From: Bisbaumannia salifodinae
Lineage (GTDB): Bacteria; Pseudomonadota; Gammaproteobacteria; Pseudomonadales; Halomonadaceae
NCBI RefSeq assembly: GCF_039522585.1
Contig: NZ_BAAADR010000014.1
DNA length: 64,000 nt
Strand: one strand, 5' to 3'
In this document: positions 42,389 through 51,372 of the stretch, in pieces
How the letters are laid out: every line of letters starts with the position of its first letter
Position numbering within the stretch: position 1 is the first letter of the stretch
Notes under the pieces: model-generated
What the model was told of the DNA's origin: nothing
Database searches by the model: none
What the model saw: only the letters and a program-made list of their open reading frames with translations
Translations under genes and position numbers: made by a program

Positions 42389-43378
42389 TCAGGAACGCAG
42401 CAGCGCCGACCAGCGAATCAGCCAGGCCTCCAGGGCCAACTGGGGATTGGGGTTGCCGCCACTGGCCACCAGGCGCCGTTGTTCTCGAGCGTAGTCCAGC
42501 AGGCGAAACCAGTCCTGGACCCGGGCGTTCTTGACCGCCTGGCGATAGAGGGCTAGCAGGTCCGGGTTGCGCAGGCGCCGCTCGTCCCCGGAGAGGCCGA
42601 AGCGAATCAGGTCCTCGAGCCAGTCGATACCATACCACAGCAGTTGCTCCAGCGGATGGCCGCCCAGCCGGCTGGCCTCCGCCACCGGTTCGGCGCCGCG
42701 CACCAGGGCGTCGAAGGCCTCGTGGAGATCCTGGCGCAGGGCGCGGGCCTCGGGGGCGGCCAGGGAGCGGGCCAGCAGGGGCGCGCCGCCCGCCACCCGC
42801 AACCAGAAGTCGGCCTGCTCCGGATCCCCCAGCTCGCGGCCCAGCCACTCCCGGGCCGGACCCGCCTCCGGCTGGCCCAGGGCGAGCTGCTGACAACGGG
42901 AGCGAATGGTGGGCAGGATCCGCGACGGCACCTCCGCCAGCAGGATAAACAGGGTGCGGCCGCCCGGCTCCTCCAGGCTCTTGAGCAGGGCATTGGCGGC
43001 GGCCAGGTTCATGGCCTCCGCCGGGGCCAGCACGATCACCCGGTAGCCGCCCTGCTGGGCGGTCTGGGTAACGAAGGCGTTGACCTCGCGGATCGCATCG
43101 ATGCGGATCAGCCGGCTCTTCTCGGCGGGACTCACGCGCATCAGGTCGGGATGATAGCCGGAAGCCAGCATGGCGCAGCCGTGACACTCACCGCAGGCGA
43201 ACTCCCCCGGGGCCTGGCAGAGGCTGCGCGCCACCAGGGCCTCGGCGAGGGACTCGCCGCCCACCCCCGGCACCCCAGCCAGGAGCAGCGCATGGGGCAG
43301 GCGCCCGGCATCCTGACGGGCGACGAGCCCGCGCCAGAGTTCCTGCTGCCAGGGCAGCGGCCGGGGCATCAGCGCCAT
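42389..43378 (-). CDS. holB: DNA polymerase III delta' subunit
   Basis: Clamp-loader subunit. The 329 residues begin PWQQELWRGLVARQDAGRLP, continue with HALLLAGVPGVGGESLAEAL, and have the zinc module CGECHGCAMLASGYHPDL, then the SRC-like region (ILPTIRSRCQQLALG). The P-loop is degenerate (GVPGVGGES without the usual GKT/S), in line with delta' subunits, which do not hydrolyse ATP. It overlaps the tmk end by 10 bases. Confidence 0.93.
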   Translation of the reverse strand: MALMPRPLPWQQELWRGLVARQDAGRLPHALLLAGVPGVGGESLAEALVARSLCQAPGEFACGECHGCAMLASGYHPDLMRVSPAEKSRLIRIDAIREVNAFVTQTAQQGGYRVIVLAPAEAMNLAAANALLKSLEEPGGRTLFILLAEVPSRILPTIRSRCQQLALGQPEAGPAREWLGRELGDPEQADFWLRVAGGAPLLARSLAAPEARALRQDLHEAFDALVRGAEPVAEASRLGGHPLEQLLWYGIDWLEDLIRFGLSGDERRLRNPDLLALYRQAVKNARVQDWFRLLDYAREQRRLVASGGNPNPQLALEAWLIRWSALLRS

Positions 43379-44022
43379 GCCGCCACCTCGGCTTCCAGGC
43401 GCGCGAGGATATCGGCCTGGACCCGCTCCAGGGGGCGGGCGGCATCGATCACCGTGATGCGCTCGGGCTCCGCCTGGGCTCGGGCCAGGTAGCCCCGACG
43501 CACCCGCTCGAAGAAGGCGCCACGCTCCTGCTCGAAGCGATCGCGCTCGCCGCCCTGGGCCGCCAGGCGACCCGCCAGGCGCGCCTGGGAGGCGGCCAGC
43601 GGCATATCCAGCAGCAGGGTCAGGTCGGGGCGCAGCTCGCCCTGCACCAGCCGCTCGAGGGCGGCGATCTGCGCCATGTCGCCGCCACGGCCGGCGCCCT
43701 GGTAGGCATAGGTGGCATCGGTGAAGCGGTCACAGAGCACCCAGGCGCCGCGCTCCAGGGCCGGGCGGATCTTACGGGCCAGGTGCTGGGCCCGGGCGGC
43801 GAAGACCAGCAGCAGCTCGGCGTCATTGCACAGGGGGTCGTCGCCATCCGTGGCCAGCAGCAGCTCGCGGATGCGCTCGGCGCCGGGGGTGCCGCCGGGT
43901 TCCCGGGTGGCCACCACCTCGATGCCCCGGGCCTCCAGCCAGGTGCGGATCAGGGCGCCATTGGTGGTCTTGCCGACCCCCTCGCCGCCCTCCAGGGTGA
44001 TAAAGCGTCCGCGCCTCGACAT
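43369..44022 (-). CDS. tmk: Thymidylate kinase
   Basis: Phosphorylates dTMP to dTDP. The 217 residues have P-loop LEGGEGVGKTTNGAL (near 10-24), the DR(Y/F) motif CDRFTDATYAYQGAGRGGD, and the lid region RLAAQGGERDRFEQE. The E. coli-like lid arginines are present. It lies between mltG and holB as in many gammaproteobacteria. Confidence 0.96.
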   Translation of the reverse strand: MSRRGRFITLEGGEGVGKTTNGALIRTWLEARGIEVVATREPGGTPGAERIRELLLATDGDDPLCNDAELLLVFAARAQHLARKIRPALERGAWVLCDRFTDATYAYQGAGRGGDMAQIAALERLVQGELRPDLTLLLDMPLAASQARLAGRLAAQGGERDRFEQERGAFFERVRRGYLARAQAEPERITVIDAARPLERVQADILARLEAEVAAWR

Positions 44023-44052
44023 AACGGCTCCTTGGCTCGAGTGTGTGCGATG

Positions 44053-45054
44053 TTACCGGTTGCGGATATAGCGGTTCACCGCGTTATTGTGCTCGCGCAG
44101 GGTGCGCGAGAAGTGATGGGTTCCGTCGCCCCGGGCCACGAAATAGAGCGTCTCGCCGGGCAGCGGGTTCACCGCCGCCTCCAGGGCGGCCCGCCCCGGC
44201 ATGGCGATGGGGGTGGGCGGCATGCCATCGATCACATAGGTGTTGTAGGGGGTCGTCTCGCGCAGGTCGGCATAGGTGATGCGTCCCTCGTAGCGCTCGC
44301 CCATGCCGTAGATCACGGTGGGATCGGTCTGCAACCGCATGCCCCGCTCCATGCGTCGCTTGAAGACGCCGGCGATCTCGCGGCGCTCCTCCGGCGCCCC
44401 GGTCTCCCGCTCGATCAGCGAGGCCATGATCAGCGCCTCATAGGGGGTGTCGAGGGTCAGGCCATCGACCCGCTCGGCCCACACCTCCTCGAGAATGGTC
44501 TCCATGCGACGATGCGCCTGCTGCAGGATCTCCAGGTCGCTGAGCCCCTTGTGGTAGCGGTAGGTATCGGGGAAGAACCAGCCCTCGGGATGCTCCCCTT
44601 CACGGCCCAGCAGGGCCATGATCTCGTCATCGCCAAGCTCGGCGGTTTCCTGGGCCAGCTTGGGCGCCTCGGCCAGGGCCTGGCGCAACTGGCGGAAGGT
44701 CCAGCCCTCGGGAATGGTCAGCGGGTAGGTGACCACCCGATCGCTGCCCAGCAGACTGATCAGCTCGCGCCCGCTCATGCCCGGCTCGAGCATATATTCG
44801 CCGACCCTCAGCTGGGGTACGTTCTCCGGCTCCAGCCGGGTCAACAGGCGAAAGGCCCACTCGTCGGCGATGATCTCGCCGGCGGCGAGCTCGCTTACCA
44901 CCCGATGGTAGCCAGCTCCCCGGGGCACCTCATAGAGGGTCGGCTCGTCGATAGCGATGGGCGCCGCGAGCCGACTCTGCCAATAGTGATGGCCTCCCAC
45001 CAGCAGGGCCGCACCCAGTACCAGCAGGATCGCCAGGAGTTTCACCACACGCAT
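44053..45054 (-). CDS. mltG: Endolytic murein transglycosylase MltG
   Basis: Inner-membrane lytic transglycosylase thought to cut nascent glycan strands and set their length. The 333 residues have one N-terminal membrane helix (about 4-22), a LysM-like region (VPRGAGYHRVVSELAAGEII) and the YceG domain. The catalytic Glu is in ALIMASLIERETGAPEERRE, followed by VFKRRMERGMRLQTDPTVIY and TPYNTYVIDGMPPTPIAMPG. The ATG at 45054 with a GAGG site gives the membrane helix. It lies between pabC and tmk, as in E. coli. Confidence 0.95.
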   Translation of the reverse strand: MRVVKLLAILLVLGAALLVGGHHYWQSRLAAPIAIDEPTLYEVPRGAGYHRVVSELAAGEIIADEWAFRLLTRLEPENVPQLRVGEYMLEPGMSGRELISLLGSDRVVTYPLTIPEGWTFRQLRQALAEAPKLAQETAELGDDEIMALLGREGEHPEGWFFPDTYRYHKGLSDLEILQQAHRRMETILEEVWAERVDGLTLDTPYEALIMASLIERETGAPEERREIAGVFKRRMERGMRLQTDPTVIYGMGERYEGRITYADLRETTPYNTYVIDGMPPTPIAMPGRAALEAAVNPLPGETLYFVARGDGTHHFSRTLREHNNAVNRYIRNR

Positions 45055-45080
45055 GGAACACACCTCAAAAGATGGCAGAA

Positions 45081-45881
45081 TCAGGGGGCAGGATAACCCA
45101 GCAGCGGATGCGCCAAGGCCGGCAGCTCGCCCAGCACCGCCCCCGGGGACCAGCGCTTGAGGCAGCGGCCATCGGCGGCGTCGAGCCGGACCAGGGGCCA
45201 GACCCCCTGCACCGAGTTGAGCAGCCACACCGCCTCGGCCTCCTCCAGCGCCTCGGGGCCGACACGCACCCGATGAATCGGGAGGCGCGCGCCGAGCTCG
45301 GCCAGCAGGGTGCCGGCCACGCCGCAGCGGCTCAGGTCCGGCGTCTCGAGCCGGCCGTTCCGACGCCACACCAGGTTCATGCAGGTGGCCTCCACCAGCC
45401 GGCCGTCGCTGTCACAGAGCAGCCCCTCGGCGATGGCCGGGTCCGACCACTCGCCGCGGGCCAGGACATTCTCCAGCCGGTTGAGGTGCTTGAGCCCGGC
45501 CAGGGCCGGCTGAATGCCCAGGCGCAGGGTGCAGTGGCGCGCCCGCACCCCGCGCCAGCGCTCGGGCCGGGGGACGAAGTCACTGAGCTGCCAGCGCAGC
45601 CGCGGGCTGGGCGCCTCGGGCGCCAGGTAACCGCGCCCTCCCCCGCCTCGGGTGACGATCAGCTTGAGAACCTTGAGGCCGACCCCGGCCTGGGCCGGCA
45701 GGGCCTCCAGGCCCTCGGGCATGGCGAAGCCGAGCCGCTCGCAGCCCCGGGCCAGGCGTGCCAGATGGGCCTCCCAGAGCAGCGGCCGGCCATCGCGCAC
45801 CAGCACCGTCTCGAAGAGGCCGTCGCCATAGGCGAGCCCCCGGTCATCCAGGGGCAGCGGGGCCTGGGCATCCTCCCACAT
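45081..45881 (-). CDS. pabC: Aminodeoxychorismate lyase
   Basis: PLP enzyme that releases p-aminobenzoate from aminodeoxychorismate for folate synthesis. The 266 residues carry the class IV aminotransferase pattern: RGLAYGDGLFETVLV, PLP lysine K131 in AGLKHLNRLENVLAR, and EATCMNLVWRRNG. Only eight bases separate its start from the fabF stop. Confidence 0.93.
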   Translation of the reverse strand: MWEDAQAPLPLDDRGLAYGDGLFETVLVRDGRPLLWEAHLARLARGCERLGFAMPEGLEALPAQAGVGLKVLKLIVTRGGGGRGYLAPEAPSPRLRWQLSDFVPRPERWRGVRARHCTLRLGIQPALAGLKHLNRLENVLARGEWSDPAIAEGLLCDSDGRLVEATCMNLVWRRNGRLETPDLSRCGVAGTLLAELGARLPIHRVRVGPEALEEAEAVWLLNSVQGVWPLVRLDAADGRCLKRWSPGAVLGELPALAHPLLGYPAP

Positions 45882-45889
45882 GGGCGAGC

Positions 45890-47128
45890 CTAGACGCGGG
45901 TGAAGACCAGGGAGCCGTTGGTGCCACCGAAGCCGAAGGAGTTGGACAGGGCCACCTCGATACGCTTCTCCTGGGCACTCTGGGGCACATAGTTGAGCAC
46001 GCAGCCCTCCTGGGGGTTGTCCAGGTTGATGGTGGGCGGCGCCACCTGGTCGCGAATCGCCAGGATGCTGAACACCGCCTCCACCGCGCCGGCGGCGCCC
46101 AGCAGGTGGCCGATCATCGACTTGGTGGAGCTCACCGCCACCGACTTGGCGGCCTCGCCCATCACCCGCTCCACGGCACGACTCTCGGCCAGGTCCCCGG
46201 CGGGGGTGGAGGTGCCGTGGGCATTGATGTAATCGACGCGGGAGGCATCGATACCGGCATCCAGGATGGCGTTGCGCATGGCGGCCGCCGCGCCGCTGCC
46301 GTCCTCCGGCGGCGCCGTCATATGGTAGGCGTCGTCGCTCATGCCGAAGCCGGCCACCTCGGCATAGATGGTGGCACCGCGGGCCTTGGCGTGCTCGTAC
46401 TCTTCCAGCACCAGCACCCCGGCGCCGTCGGAGAGCACGAAGCCGTCGCGGTCGCGGTCCCAGGGACGGCTGGCGGCCTGGGGATCATCGTTGCGGGTGG
46501 AGAGCGCCCGGGCCGCGGAGAAACCGCCCAGCCCCAGGGGGGTGGTGGCCATCTCGGCGCCGCCACAGACCATCACGTCGGCATCGCCGTAGGCGATGGT
46601 GCGCGCCCCATAGCCGATGTTATGGGTGCCGGTGGTGCAGGCGGTGGTGATGGCGATATTGGGGCCCTGGAAGCCATGCTGGATGGCCAGGTTGCCGGAG
46701 ATCATATTGATGATGGAGCCCGGCACGAAGAAGGGCGAGATGCGTCGTGCGCCGCCCTTGTTCAAGGCATTATGGTTGTGCTCGATCATCGGCAGGCCGC
46801 CGATGCCGGAGCCGATGGCCACGCCGATGCGGTGGGCATTGGCCTCGCCACACTCGATGCCGGCATCCTCGATGGCCTGAGATCCCGCGGCGATGCCGTA
46901 CTGGATGAACAGGTCCATCTTGCGGGCATCCTTGGGGTTCATATAAGGACTCACATCGAAGTCCTTGACCGAACCCCCGAAGCGGGTATTGAAACCGCTC
47001 ACATCGAAGTGCTCGATGGGGGCGATCCCGCTCTTGCCGGCAACGATATTGTCCCAGCTCTCCTTGACGCTGTTACCTACGGGTGTCACCAGACCGAGCC
47101 CGGTCACCACGACCCTTCTACGAGGCAT
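45890..47128 (-). CDS. fabF: 3-oxoacyl-ACP synthase II (KAS II)
   Basis: Elongating condensing enzyme of type II fatty-acid synthesis. The 412 residues show catalytic C164 in ITTACTTGTHNIGYG, the two histidines in NAHGTSTPAGD and SMIGHLLGAAG, and the C-terminal NSFGFGGTNGSLVF. The ATG at 47128 is preceded by a strong GGAGG site. A terminator-like hairpin lies between acpP and fabF, so fabF may have separate expression. Confidence 0.97.
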   Translation of the reverse strand: MPRRRVVVTGLGLVTPVGNSVKESWDNIVAGKSGIAPIEHFDVSGFNTRFGGSVKDFDVSPYMNPKDARKMDLFIQYGIAAGSQAIEDAGIECGEANAHRIGVAIGSGIGGLPMIEHNHNALNKGGARRISPFFVPGSIINMISGNLAIQHGFQGPNIAITTACTTGTHNIGYGARTIAYGDADVMVCGGAEMATTPLGLGGFSAARALSTRNDDPQAASRPWDRDRDGFVLSDGAGVLVLEEYEHAKARGATIYAEVAGFGMSDDAYHMTAPPEDGSGAAAAMRNAILDAGIDASRVDYINAHGTSTPAGDLAESRAVERVMGEAAKSVAVSSTKSMIGHLLGAAGAVEAVFSILAIRDQVAPPTINLDNPQEGCVLNYVPQSAQEKRIEVALSNSFGFGGTNGSLVFTRV

Positions 47129-47255
47129 CTGCTTTCCTCCAGACGTGTTGGGTGGCACGGCCAAGACGCTACTACCGGCAGCGTGCCGCATCTGCGCGCA
47201 TTATACCCGACCAACGCCCCGCATGGGATGGGGAGTCGTCGCTGACCGGAGCGCA

Positions 47256-47296
47256 AAAACGCGCGGGAGCCGCCCTGAACCAGGACGACTCCCGCG
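47256..47296 (-). terminator. Intrinsic terminator between acpP and fabF
   Basis: On the minus strand CGCGGGAG (47296-47289) pairs with CTCCCGCG (47269-47262) and is followed by TTTTT. A smaller hairpin, GCCGCC-5-GGCGGC (47322-47338), lies right after the acpP stop. Partial termination here would give more acpP than fabF mRNA. Confidence 0.75.
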
Positions 47297-47348
47297 ACGA
47301 AGCCTGACGGGGCTCCGTTACGCCGCCGCGAAGGCGGCACACCCAGGC

Positions 47349-47582
47349 TTACTGGTGGGCGTTGACGTAGTCGATCGCTTCCTGAACGGTAGTGATCTTC
47401 TCGGCCTCTTCGTCGGGGATTTCGGTGTCGAATTCCTCTTCGAGCGCCATCACCAGTTCCACGGTGTCCAGGGAGTCGGCACCCAGGTCTTCGGTGAAGG
47501 AAGAGGTGTTCTGGATATCTTCTTCCTTGACGTTCAGGCGTTCGGCCACAACCTTCTTCACGCGCTCTTCGATAGTGCTCAT
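47349..47582 (-). CDS. acpP: Acyl carrier protein
   Basis: Carries acyl chains on a 4'-phosphopantetheine arm. The 77 residues are nearly those of E. coli ACP: MSTIEERVKKVVAERLNVKE, with the attachment serine S37 in EDLGADSLDTVELVMALEE. The ATG at 47582 is the conserved start; upstream in-frame codons are spurious. Confidence 0.98.
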   Translation of the reverse strand: MSTIEERVKKVVAERLNVKEEDIQNTSSFTEDLGADSLDTVELVMALEEEFDTEIPDEEAEKITTVQEAIDYVNAHQ

Positions 47583-47657
47583 TCTCAAGTCACTCCAATC
47601 GTTCAAATAAGCCGCACGGAACCCCGTACGAAATCCGCAAGCGAAGCTGCGGGGTAG

Positions 47658-47696
47658 TTTATAGACCGCACCTGAGGGACGCAACAGATGCGTCCC
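47658..47696 (-). promoter_or_regulatory. Hairpin and candidate promoter between fabG and acpP
   Basis: GGGACGCA-5-TGCGTCCC (47676-47696) forms an 8-bp stem just after the fabG stop. On the minus strand TATAAA (47658-47663) follows as a possible -10, with no good -35. An internal acpP promoter is common in this gene order, but here support is limited. Confidence 0.4.
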
Positions 47697-47705
47697 CCGG
47701 ATGGA

Positions 47706-48449
47706 TCAGCGCATATTCATCCCGCCGTTGACCTGCAGGGTCTCGCCGGTGATATAGCCCGCCGCCTCGCTGGTCAGGAAACCCACGGCGGCGGCGATCT
47801 CCTCGGGCTGGCCGAGCCGGCCGAGGGGAATCTGGGTGAGCAGGGCCTCATGCTGTGCTTCGGGCAGGGCCTCGGTCATGTCGGTGGCGATAAAGCCCGG
47901 GGCCACCGAATTGACGGTGATGGCGCGGCTCGCCACTTCCCGGGCCAGGGCACGGGCAAAGCCCTCCATGCCCGCCTTGGCGGCGGCATAGTTGGCCTGC
48001 CCCAGGTTGCCCATGGTGGCCACCACCGAACTGATATTGACGATGCGACCGAAACGCGCCTTGGTCATGCCGCGCAGGCACGCCTTGCTGACCCGGTAGA
48101 CCGACTTGAGGTTGGCGTCCATCACCGCATCCCACTCCTCCTCCTTCATGCGCATCAGCAGGTTGTCGCGGGTGATGCCGGCGTTATTGACCAGGATGGT
48201 GGGCGCCCCATAGGTCTCGTTGATCGCCTTGAGTACCGCCTCGATGCTGGCCGGATCGGTGACGTCCAGGCACATGCCGGTGCCTTCGATGCCCTGGGCC
48301 TGGAGGTCGGCGGCGATCCGCTCGGCACCCGAGTCGCTGGTGGCAGTGCCGATCACGATGCGGCCCTGGCGGCCCAGCTCATGGGCGATGGCGCGGCCGA
48401 TGCCACGACTGGCGCCGGTAACCAGGGCAATTCTGCGTTCGCTCGTCAT
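47706..48449 (-). CDS. fabG: 3-oxoacyl-ACP reductase
   Basis: NADPH-dependent reduction of 3-ketoacyl-ACP. The 247-residue short-chain dehydrogenase has the nucleotide motif VTGASRGIGRAIAHEL (near 10), NNAGITRDNLLMRM, the catalytic Ser/Tyr/Lys in ISSVVATMGNLGQANYAAAK, and GFIATDMTEALP. It lies in the order fabD-fabG-acpP-fabF. Confidence 0.97.
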   Translation of the reverse strand: MTSERRIALVTGASRGIGRAIAHELGRQGRIVIGTATSDSGAERIAADLQAQGIEGTGMCLDVTDPASIEAVLKAINETYGAPTILVNNAGITRDNLLMRMKEEEWDAVMDANLKSVYRVSKACLRGMTKARFGRIVNISSVVATMGNLGQANYAAAKAGMEGFARALAREVASRAITVNSVAPGFIATDMTEALPEAQHEALLTQIPLGRLGQPEEIAAAVGFLTSEAAGYITGETLQVNGGMNMR

Positions 48450-48491
48450 AGTGAATCCTGAAAAAGTTTGAGTCGTCGTTGTTATGGGGCC

Positions 48492-49442
48492 TTAACCGGC
48501 CAACTCGCGAGCCAGCTCGAGGGCCGTTTCCAGGCTATCCGGATCATTGATGGCCACCCCCTTGCTGCCCCGCACGATACGTTTGCCGAGACCGGTCAAC
48601 ACCTTGCCCGGGCCGCACTCCACGAACAGCCCGGCGCCTTCGCCGGCCATGGCCTCGACGCACTCGGTCCAGCGTACCGGACGATAGAGCTGCTCCACCA
48701 GGCGGGTGCGCAGGACGCTCAGGTCATCGTGAGCCCGGGCATCCACGTTCTGCACCACGGTATAACGGGGCGCGCGCAGCTCGATACGCTCCATGGCCGC
48801 GGCCAGACGCTCGGCGGCCGGACGCATCAGCTCGCAGTGGGAAGGCACCGACACCGGCAGCGGCAGGGCCCGCTTGGCACCGGCCTCCTGGCACAGGGCG
48901 ATGGCCCGCTCCACCGCGGCCTTGGCCCCGGCGATCACCACCTGGCCGGGCGCATTATAGTTGACCGCGGCCACCACGCCAGCGTCCGCGGCCTGGCGAC
49001 AGGCCGTTTCCACGGCGGCATTCTCCAGGCCCAGCACCGCGGCCATGGCGCCTTCGCCGGCGGGCACCGCCTCCTGCATCGCCTCGCCGCGCAGGCGCAC
49101 CAGCCTGATGCCTTCGGCGAAGGTCATCACCCCGGCGCAGACCATGGCGCTGTATTCGCCCAGGCTATGACCGGCCATGGCACTGGGACGCGGCCCCTCC
49201 AGCTCCTGCCAGACTCGCCAGGTGGCGACGCTGGACGCCAGCAGCGCCGGCTGGGTGCAGGCGGTGGCATTCAGGGCCTCGGCGGGACCTTCCTGCACCA
49301 CATGCCAGAGGTCGTAGCCGAGGGCCTCCGAGGCCTCCTCGAAGGTGGTACGTACCACGCTGTAGCGCTCGGCGAGCTCCCGCAGCATGCCGACCTGCTG
49401 GGAACCCTGCCCAGGGAAGACGAGGGCCAAGGATTGGGTCAT
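48492..49442 (-). CDS. fabD: Malonyl-CoA:ACP transacylase
   Basis: Loads malonyl onto ACP. The 316 residues begin MTQSLALVFPGQGSQQVGML, carry the catalytic Ser in MAGHSLGEYSAMVCAG (near 90), the Arg in RLRGEAMQEAVP and the His in SVPSHCELMRPA. I use the ATG at 49442, which matches the conserved N-terminus and has an AAGGTG site; a start three codons earlier is less likely. No separate fabH is present between plsX and fabD, where E. coli has one. Confidence 0.96.
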   Translation of the reverse strand: MTQSLALVFPGQGSQQVGMLRELAERYSVVRTTFEEASEALGYDLWHVVQEGPAEALNATACTQPALLASSVATWRVWQELEGPRPSAMAGHSLGEYSAMVCAGVMTFAEGIRLVRLRGEAMQEAVPAGEGAMAAVLGLENAAVETACRQAADAGVVAAVNYNAPGQVVIAGAKAAVERAIALCQEAGAKRALPLPVSVPSHCELMRPAAERLAAAMERIELRAPRYTVVQNVDARAHDDLSVLRTRLVEQLYRPVRWTECVEAMAGEGAGLFVECGPGKVLTGLGKRIVRGSKGVAINDPDSLETALELARELAG

Positions 49443-49548
49443 GACTATCACCTTTGCGTATTTTATTCGTCGATTCAGCGGGTTCCGATCCCGCTATCGT
49501 CTCGGTCGCCCGCGGCCGAGACGATAGCCGACCGCCCACCCGGATCGG

Positions 49549-50565
49549 TCAAGCCCGACAGCCTCCCAGGGCCTGTTCCAGGTGCCCCGGCAACTCCCGG
49601 CGCCCCTCTTCGACGGCCCGCGCCACCGCATAGGCGAAGCCCTCGGCACTGGCGCCGCCATGGCTCTTGACCACGATGCCCTTCAGGCCCAGCAGGCTGG
49701 CCCCATTGTAGCGCACCGGATCGAGCTCACTCTTGAGCCGGCGCAGGGCCGGACGCGCCAGGACCGCCACCAGGCGCCCACTCCAGCGCGTCTCGAAGGC
49801 CCGCTGCACCCGCTCCACCAGCAGCCTGGCCAGCCCCTCGCTGGCCTTGAGCACCGCGTTGCCGACGAAGCCGTCGCAGACCACCACGTCGACCTCGCCG
49901 GCGAAGATATCGCCGCCCTCGACGAAGCCGCGATAGTCCAGGCCCGCCCACTCGCGCAACCGGGCATCCGCCTCGCGCACGCTGGCCGGCCCCTTGGTGC
50001 CCTCCACCCCGACGTTGAGCAGCGCCACCCGGGGCGCGGCCAGGCCATCGATACAGCGCGCCATGGCCTCACCGAGGCGGGCAAAATCCACCAGCCGCGC
50101 CGCCGGCGCATCCACGTTGGCGCCCAGATCGAGGAGGTAGCAATGGCCGCCACGCCGCGTCGGAATGGCGGTACTGATGGCGGGGCGCGGAATCCCCTCC
50201 ACCATGCCCAGCTCGCGGCGCGCCAGGGCCATCAGGGCCCCGGTATTGCCGGCACTGACCCCGGCATCGGCCTGCCCTCGAGCCACGCACTCCAACATCA
50301 TGGCCAGGCTGGTGTCGCGAGGCGCACGCAGGGCCGCCGAAGGCCGCATGGCCTGATCGATCACATGGGGGGAGTGGCAAAGGGAGAGGCGAGCGCCGTA
50401 CCGCGCCAGCCGCTTGGGCAGGGCGTCGAGTTCGGCAGCGAGCCGCTGTTCGGGTCCGAACAGGAAAACATCGAGGGCGGGATTGGCCGCCAGGGCCAGG
50501 GCCGCCCCCTGCACGGTGGCACGGGGACCCAAGTCCCCGCCCATCGCATCGATGGCGAGTCTCAC
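49549..50565 (-). CDS. plsX: Phosphate acyltransferase PlsX
   Basis: Makes acyl-phosphate from acyl-ACP for phospholipid synthesis with PlsY. The 338 residues begin MRLAIDAMGGDLGPRATVQG and include RDTSLAMMLECVARGQADAG, then VSAGNTGALMALA, and YRGFVEGGDIFAGEVDVVVC followed by DGFVGNAVLKASEGLA. It is in the conserved yceD-rpmF-plsX-fabD order. fabH, usually next, is missing here. Confidence 0.96.
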   Translation of the reverse strand: MRLAIDAMGGDLGPRATVQGAALALAANPALDVFLFGPEQRLAAELDALPKRLARYGARLSLCHSPHVIDQAMRPSAALRAPRDTSLAMMLECVARGQADAGVSAGNTGALMALARRELGMVEGIPRPAISTAIPTRRGGHCYLLDLGANVDAPAARLVDFARLGEAMARCIDGLAAPRVALLNVGVEGTKGPASVREADARLREWAGLDYRGFVEGGDIFAGEVDVVVCDGFVGNAVLKASEGLARLLVERVQRAFETRWSGRLVAVLARPALRRLKSELDPVRYNGASLLGLKGIVVKSHGGASAEGFAYAVARAVEEGRRELPGHLEQALGGCRA

Positions 50566-50601
50566 GCCCGGCTGTCGAGCGTCGCCAAGGATGACGCCGA
50601 C

Positions 50602-50772
50602 TTAAGCGTCGACGACCTTGCGGCCACGGTAGAAGCCGTCCGGGGAGACGTGGTGGCGCAGGTGAGTGGTGCCGGTTTCCTTGTCCTGGGACAGGGCCGG
50701 GGCGCTCAGGGCGTCGTGGCTACGACGCATGCCGCGCTTGGAACGGGTCTTGCGGTTCTGTTGGACAGCCAT
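50602..50772 (-). CDS. rpmF: 50S ribosomal protein L32
   Basis: The 56-residue protein starts MAVQQNRKTRSKRGMRRSHD and ends GFYRGRKVVDA, matching gammaproteobacterial L32 in length and sequence. The zinc-ribbon cysteines of some L32 proteins are absent, as in E. coli. It lies between yceD and plsX, the conserved operon order. Confidence 0.97.
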   Translation of the reverse strand: MAVQQNRKTRSKRGMRRSHDALSAPALSQDKETGTTHLRHHVSPDGFYRGRKVVDA

Positions 50773-50806
50773 GGGTGTATCACTCCAGAGTGCTTCGTCA
50801 ATGAAA

Positions 50807-51334
50807 TCAGTGTTTGCCTTTCAGGGTGCGTAGCACCTCGAAAGGACTGGCAGCAGGCTTTTCCGAGGCCTCGGAGTCCGCCCCGCTGGTCAGCTGGTCG
50901 CGAGAGACGCGGCACTGCGCCTCATCGTGGTAAACCACCTGGGGCAGGCTCAGGAGGAGTTCATCCTCGACCACCGTCAGGAGGTTCAGCTGTTCGTTCT
51001 CCACCAAGACCGGCTCGAGGTAGCCGGGCAGGTTCGCCGCCTGGGCGTCGCCGCTGACCACCCCCAGCTGGAAATGGCTCTCGACCCGGGTCGCCATCGG
51101 CGTCAGGCAGCGCCGACACGGCAGGCTGACCTCGGCCTCGAGCCAGCCTTCGATGGTGCGTCGACCCTGGGGGTCGATGGCGAAGTCGAGGCGCACCTGG
51201 CAGTGCCCCGTCTGGGCACCGGCCTCATCCACCAAACGCGACAAGGCATCCAGCGCCAGCTGGCCCTGAAGGCTTTCACCATTGGCGGCCAGCCGGTGCG
51301 GCTCGACCTGTCGGGGGAGTTGAGTCTTGGACAT
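50807..51334 (-). CDS. yceD: YceD (DUF177) 23S rRNA accumulation protein
   Basis: Conserved protein needed for normal 23S rRNA levels and cotranscribed with rpmF. The 175 residues include the DUF177 pattern with the cysteine pair in EAEVSLPCRRCLTPMATRVE, then the acidic segment VEDELLLSLPQVVYHDEAQC. The predicted transcription start lies only about three bases before its ATG, so the message may be nearly leaderless. Confidence 0.92.
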   Translation of the reverse strand: MSKTQLPRQVEPHRLAANGESLQGQLALDALSRLVDEAGAQTGHCQVRLDFAIDPQGRRTIEGWLEAEVSLPCRRCLTPMATRVESHFQLGVVSGDAQAANLPGYLEPVLVENEQLNLLTVVEDELLLSLPQVVYHDEAQCRVSRDQLTSGADSEASEKPAASPFEVLRTLKGKH

Positions 51335-51343
51335 AGGCGCGCA

Positions 51344-51372
51344 ATGATAGGCACTCCCCCCGCCCCTGTCAA
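51344..51372 (-). promoter_or_regulatory. Strong sigma-70 promoter of the yceD-rpmF-plsX-fab operon
   Basis: On the minus strand TTGACA (51367-51372), a 17-base spacer and TATCAT (51344-51349) give a near-perfect promoter. The predicted start is near 51337 and the yceD ATG is at 51334. Confidence 0.85.
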
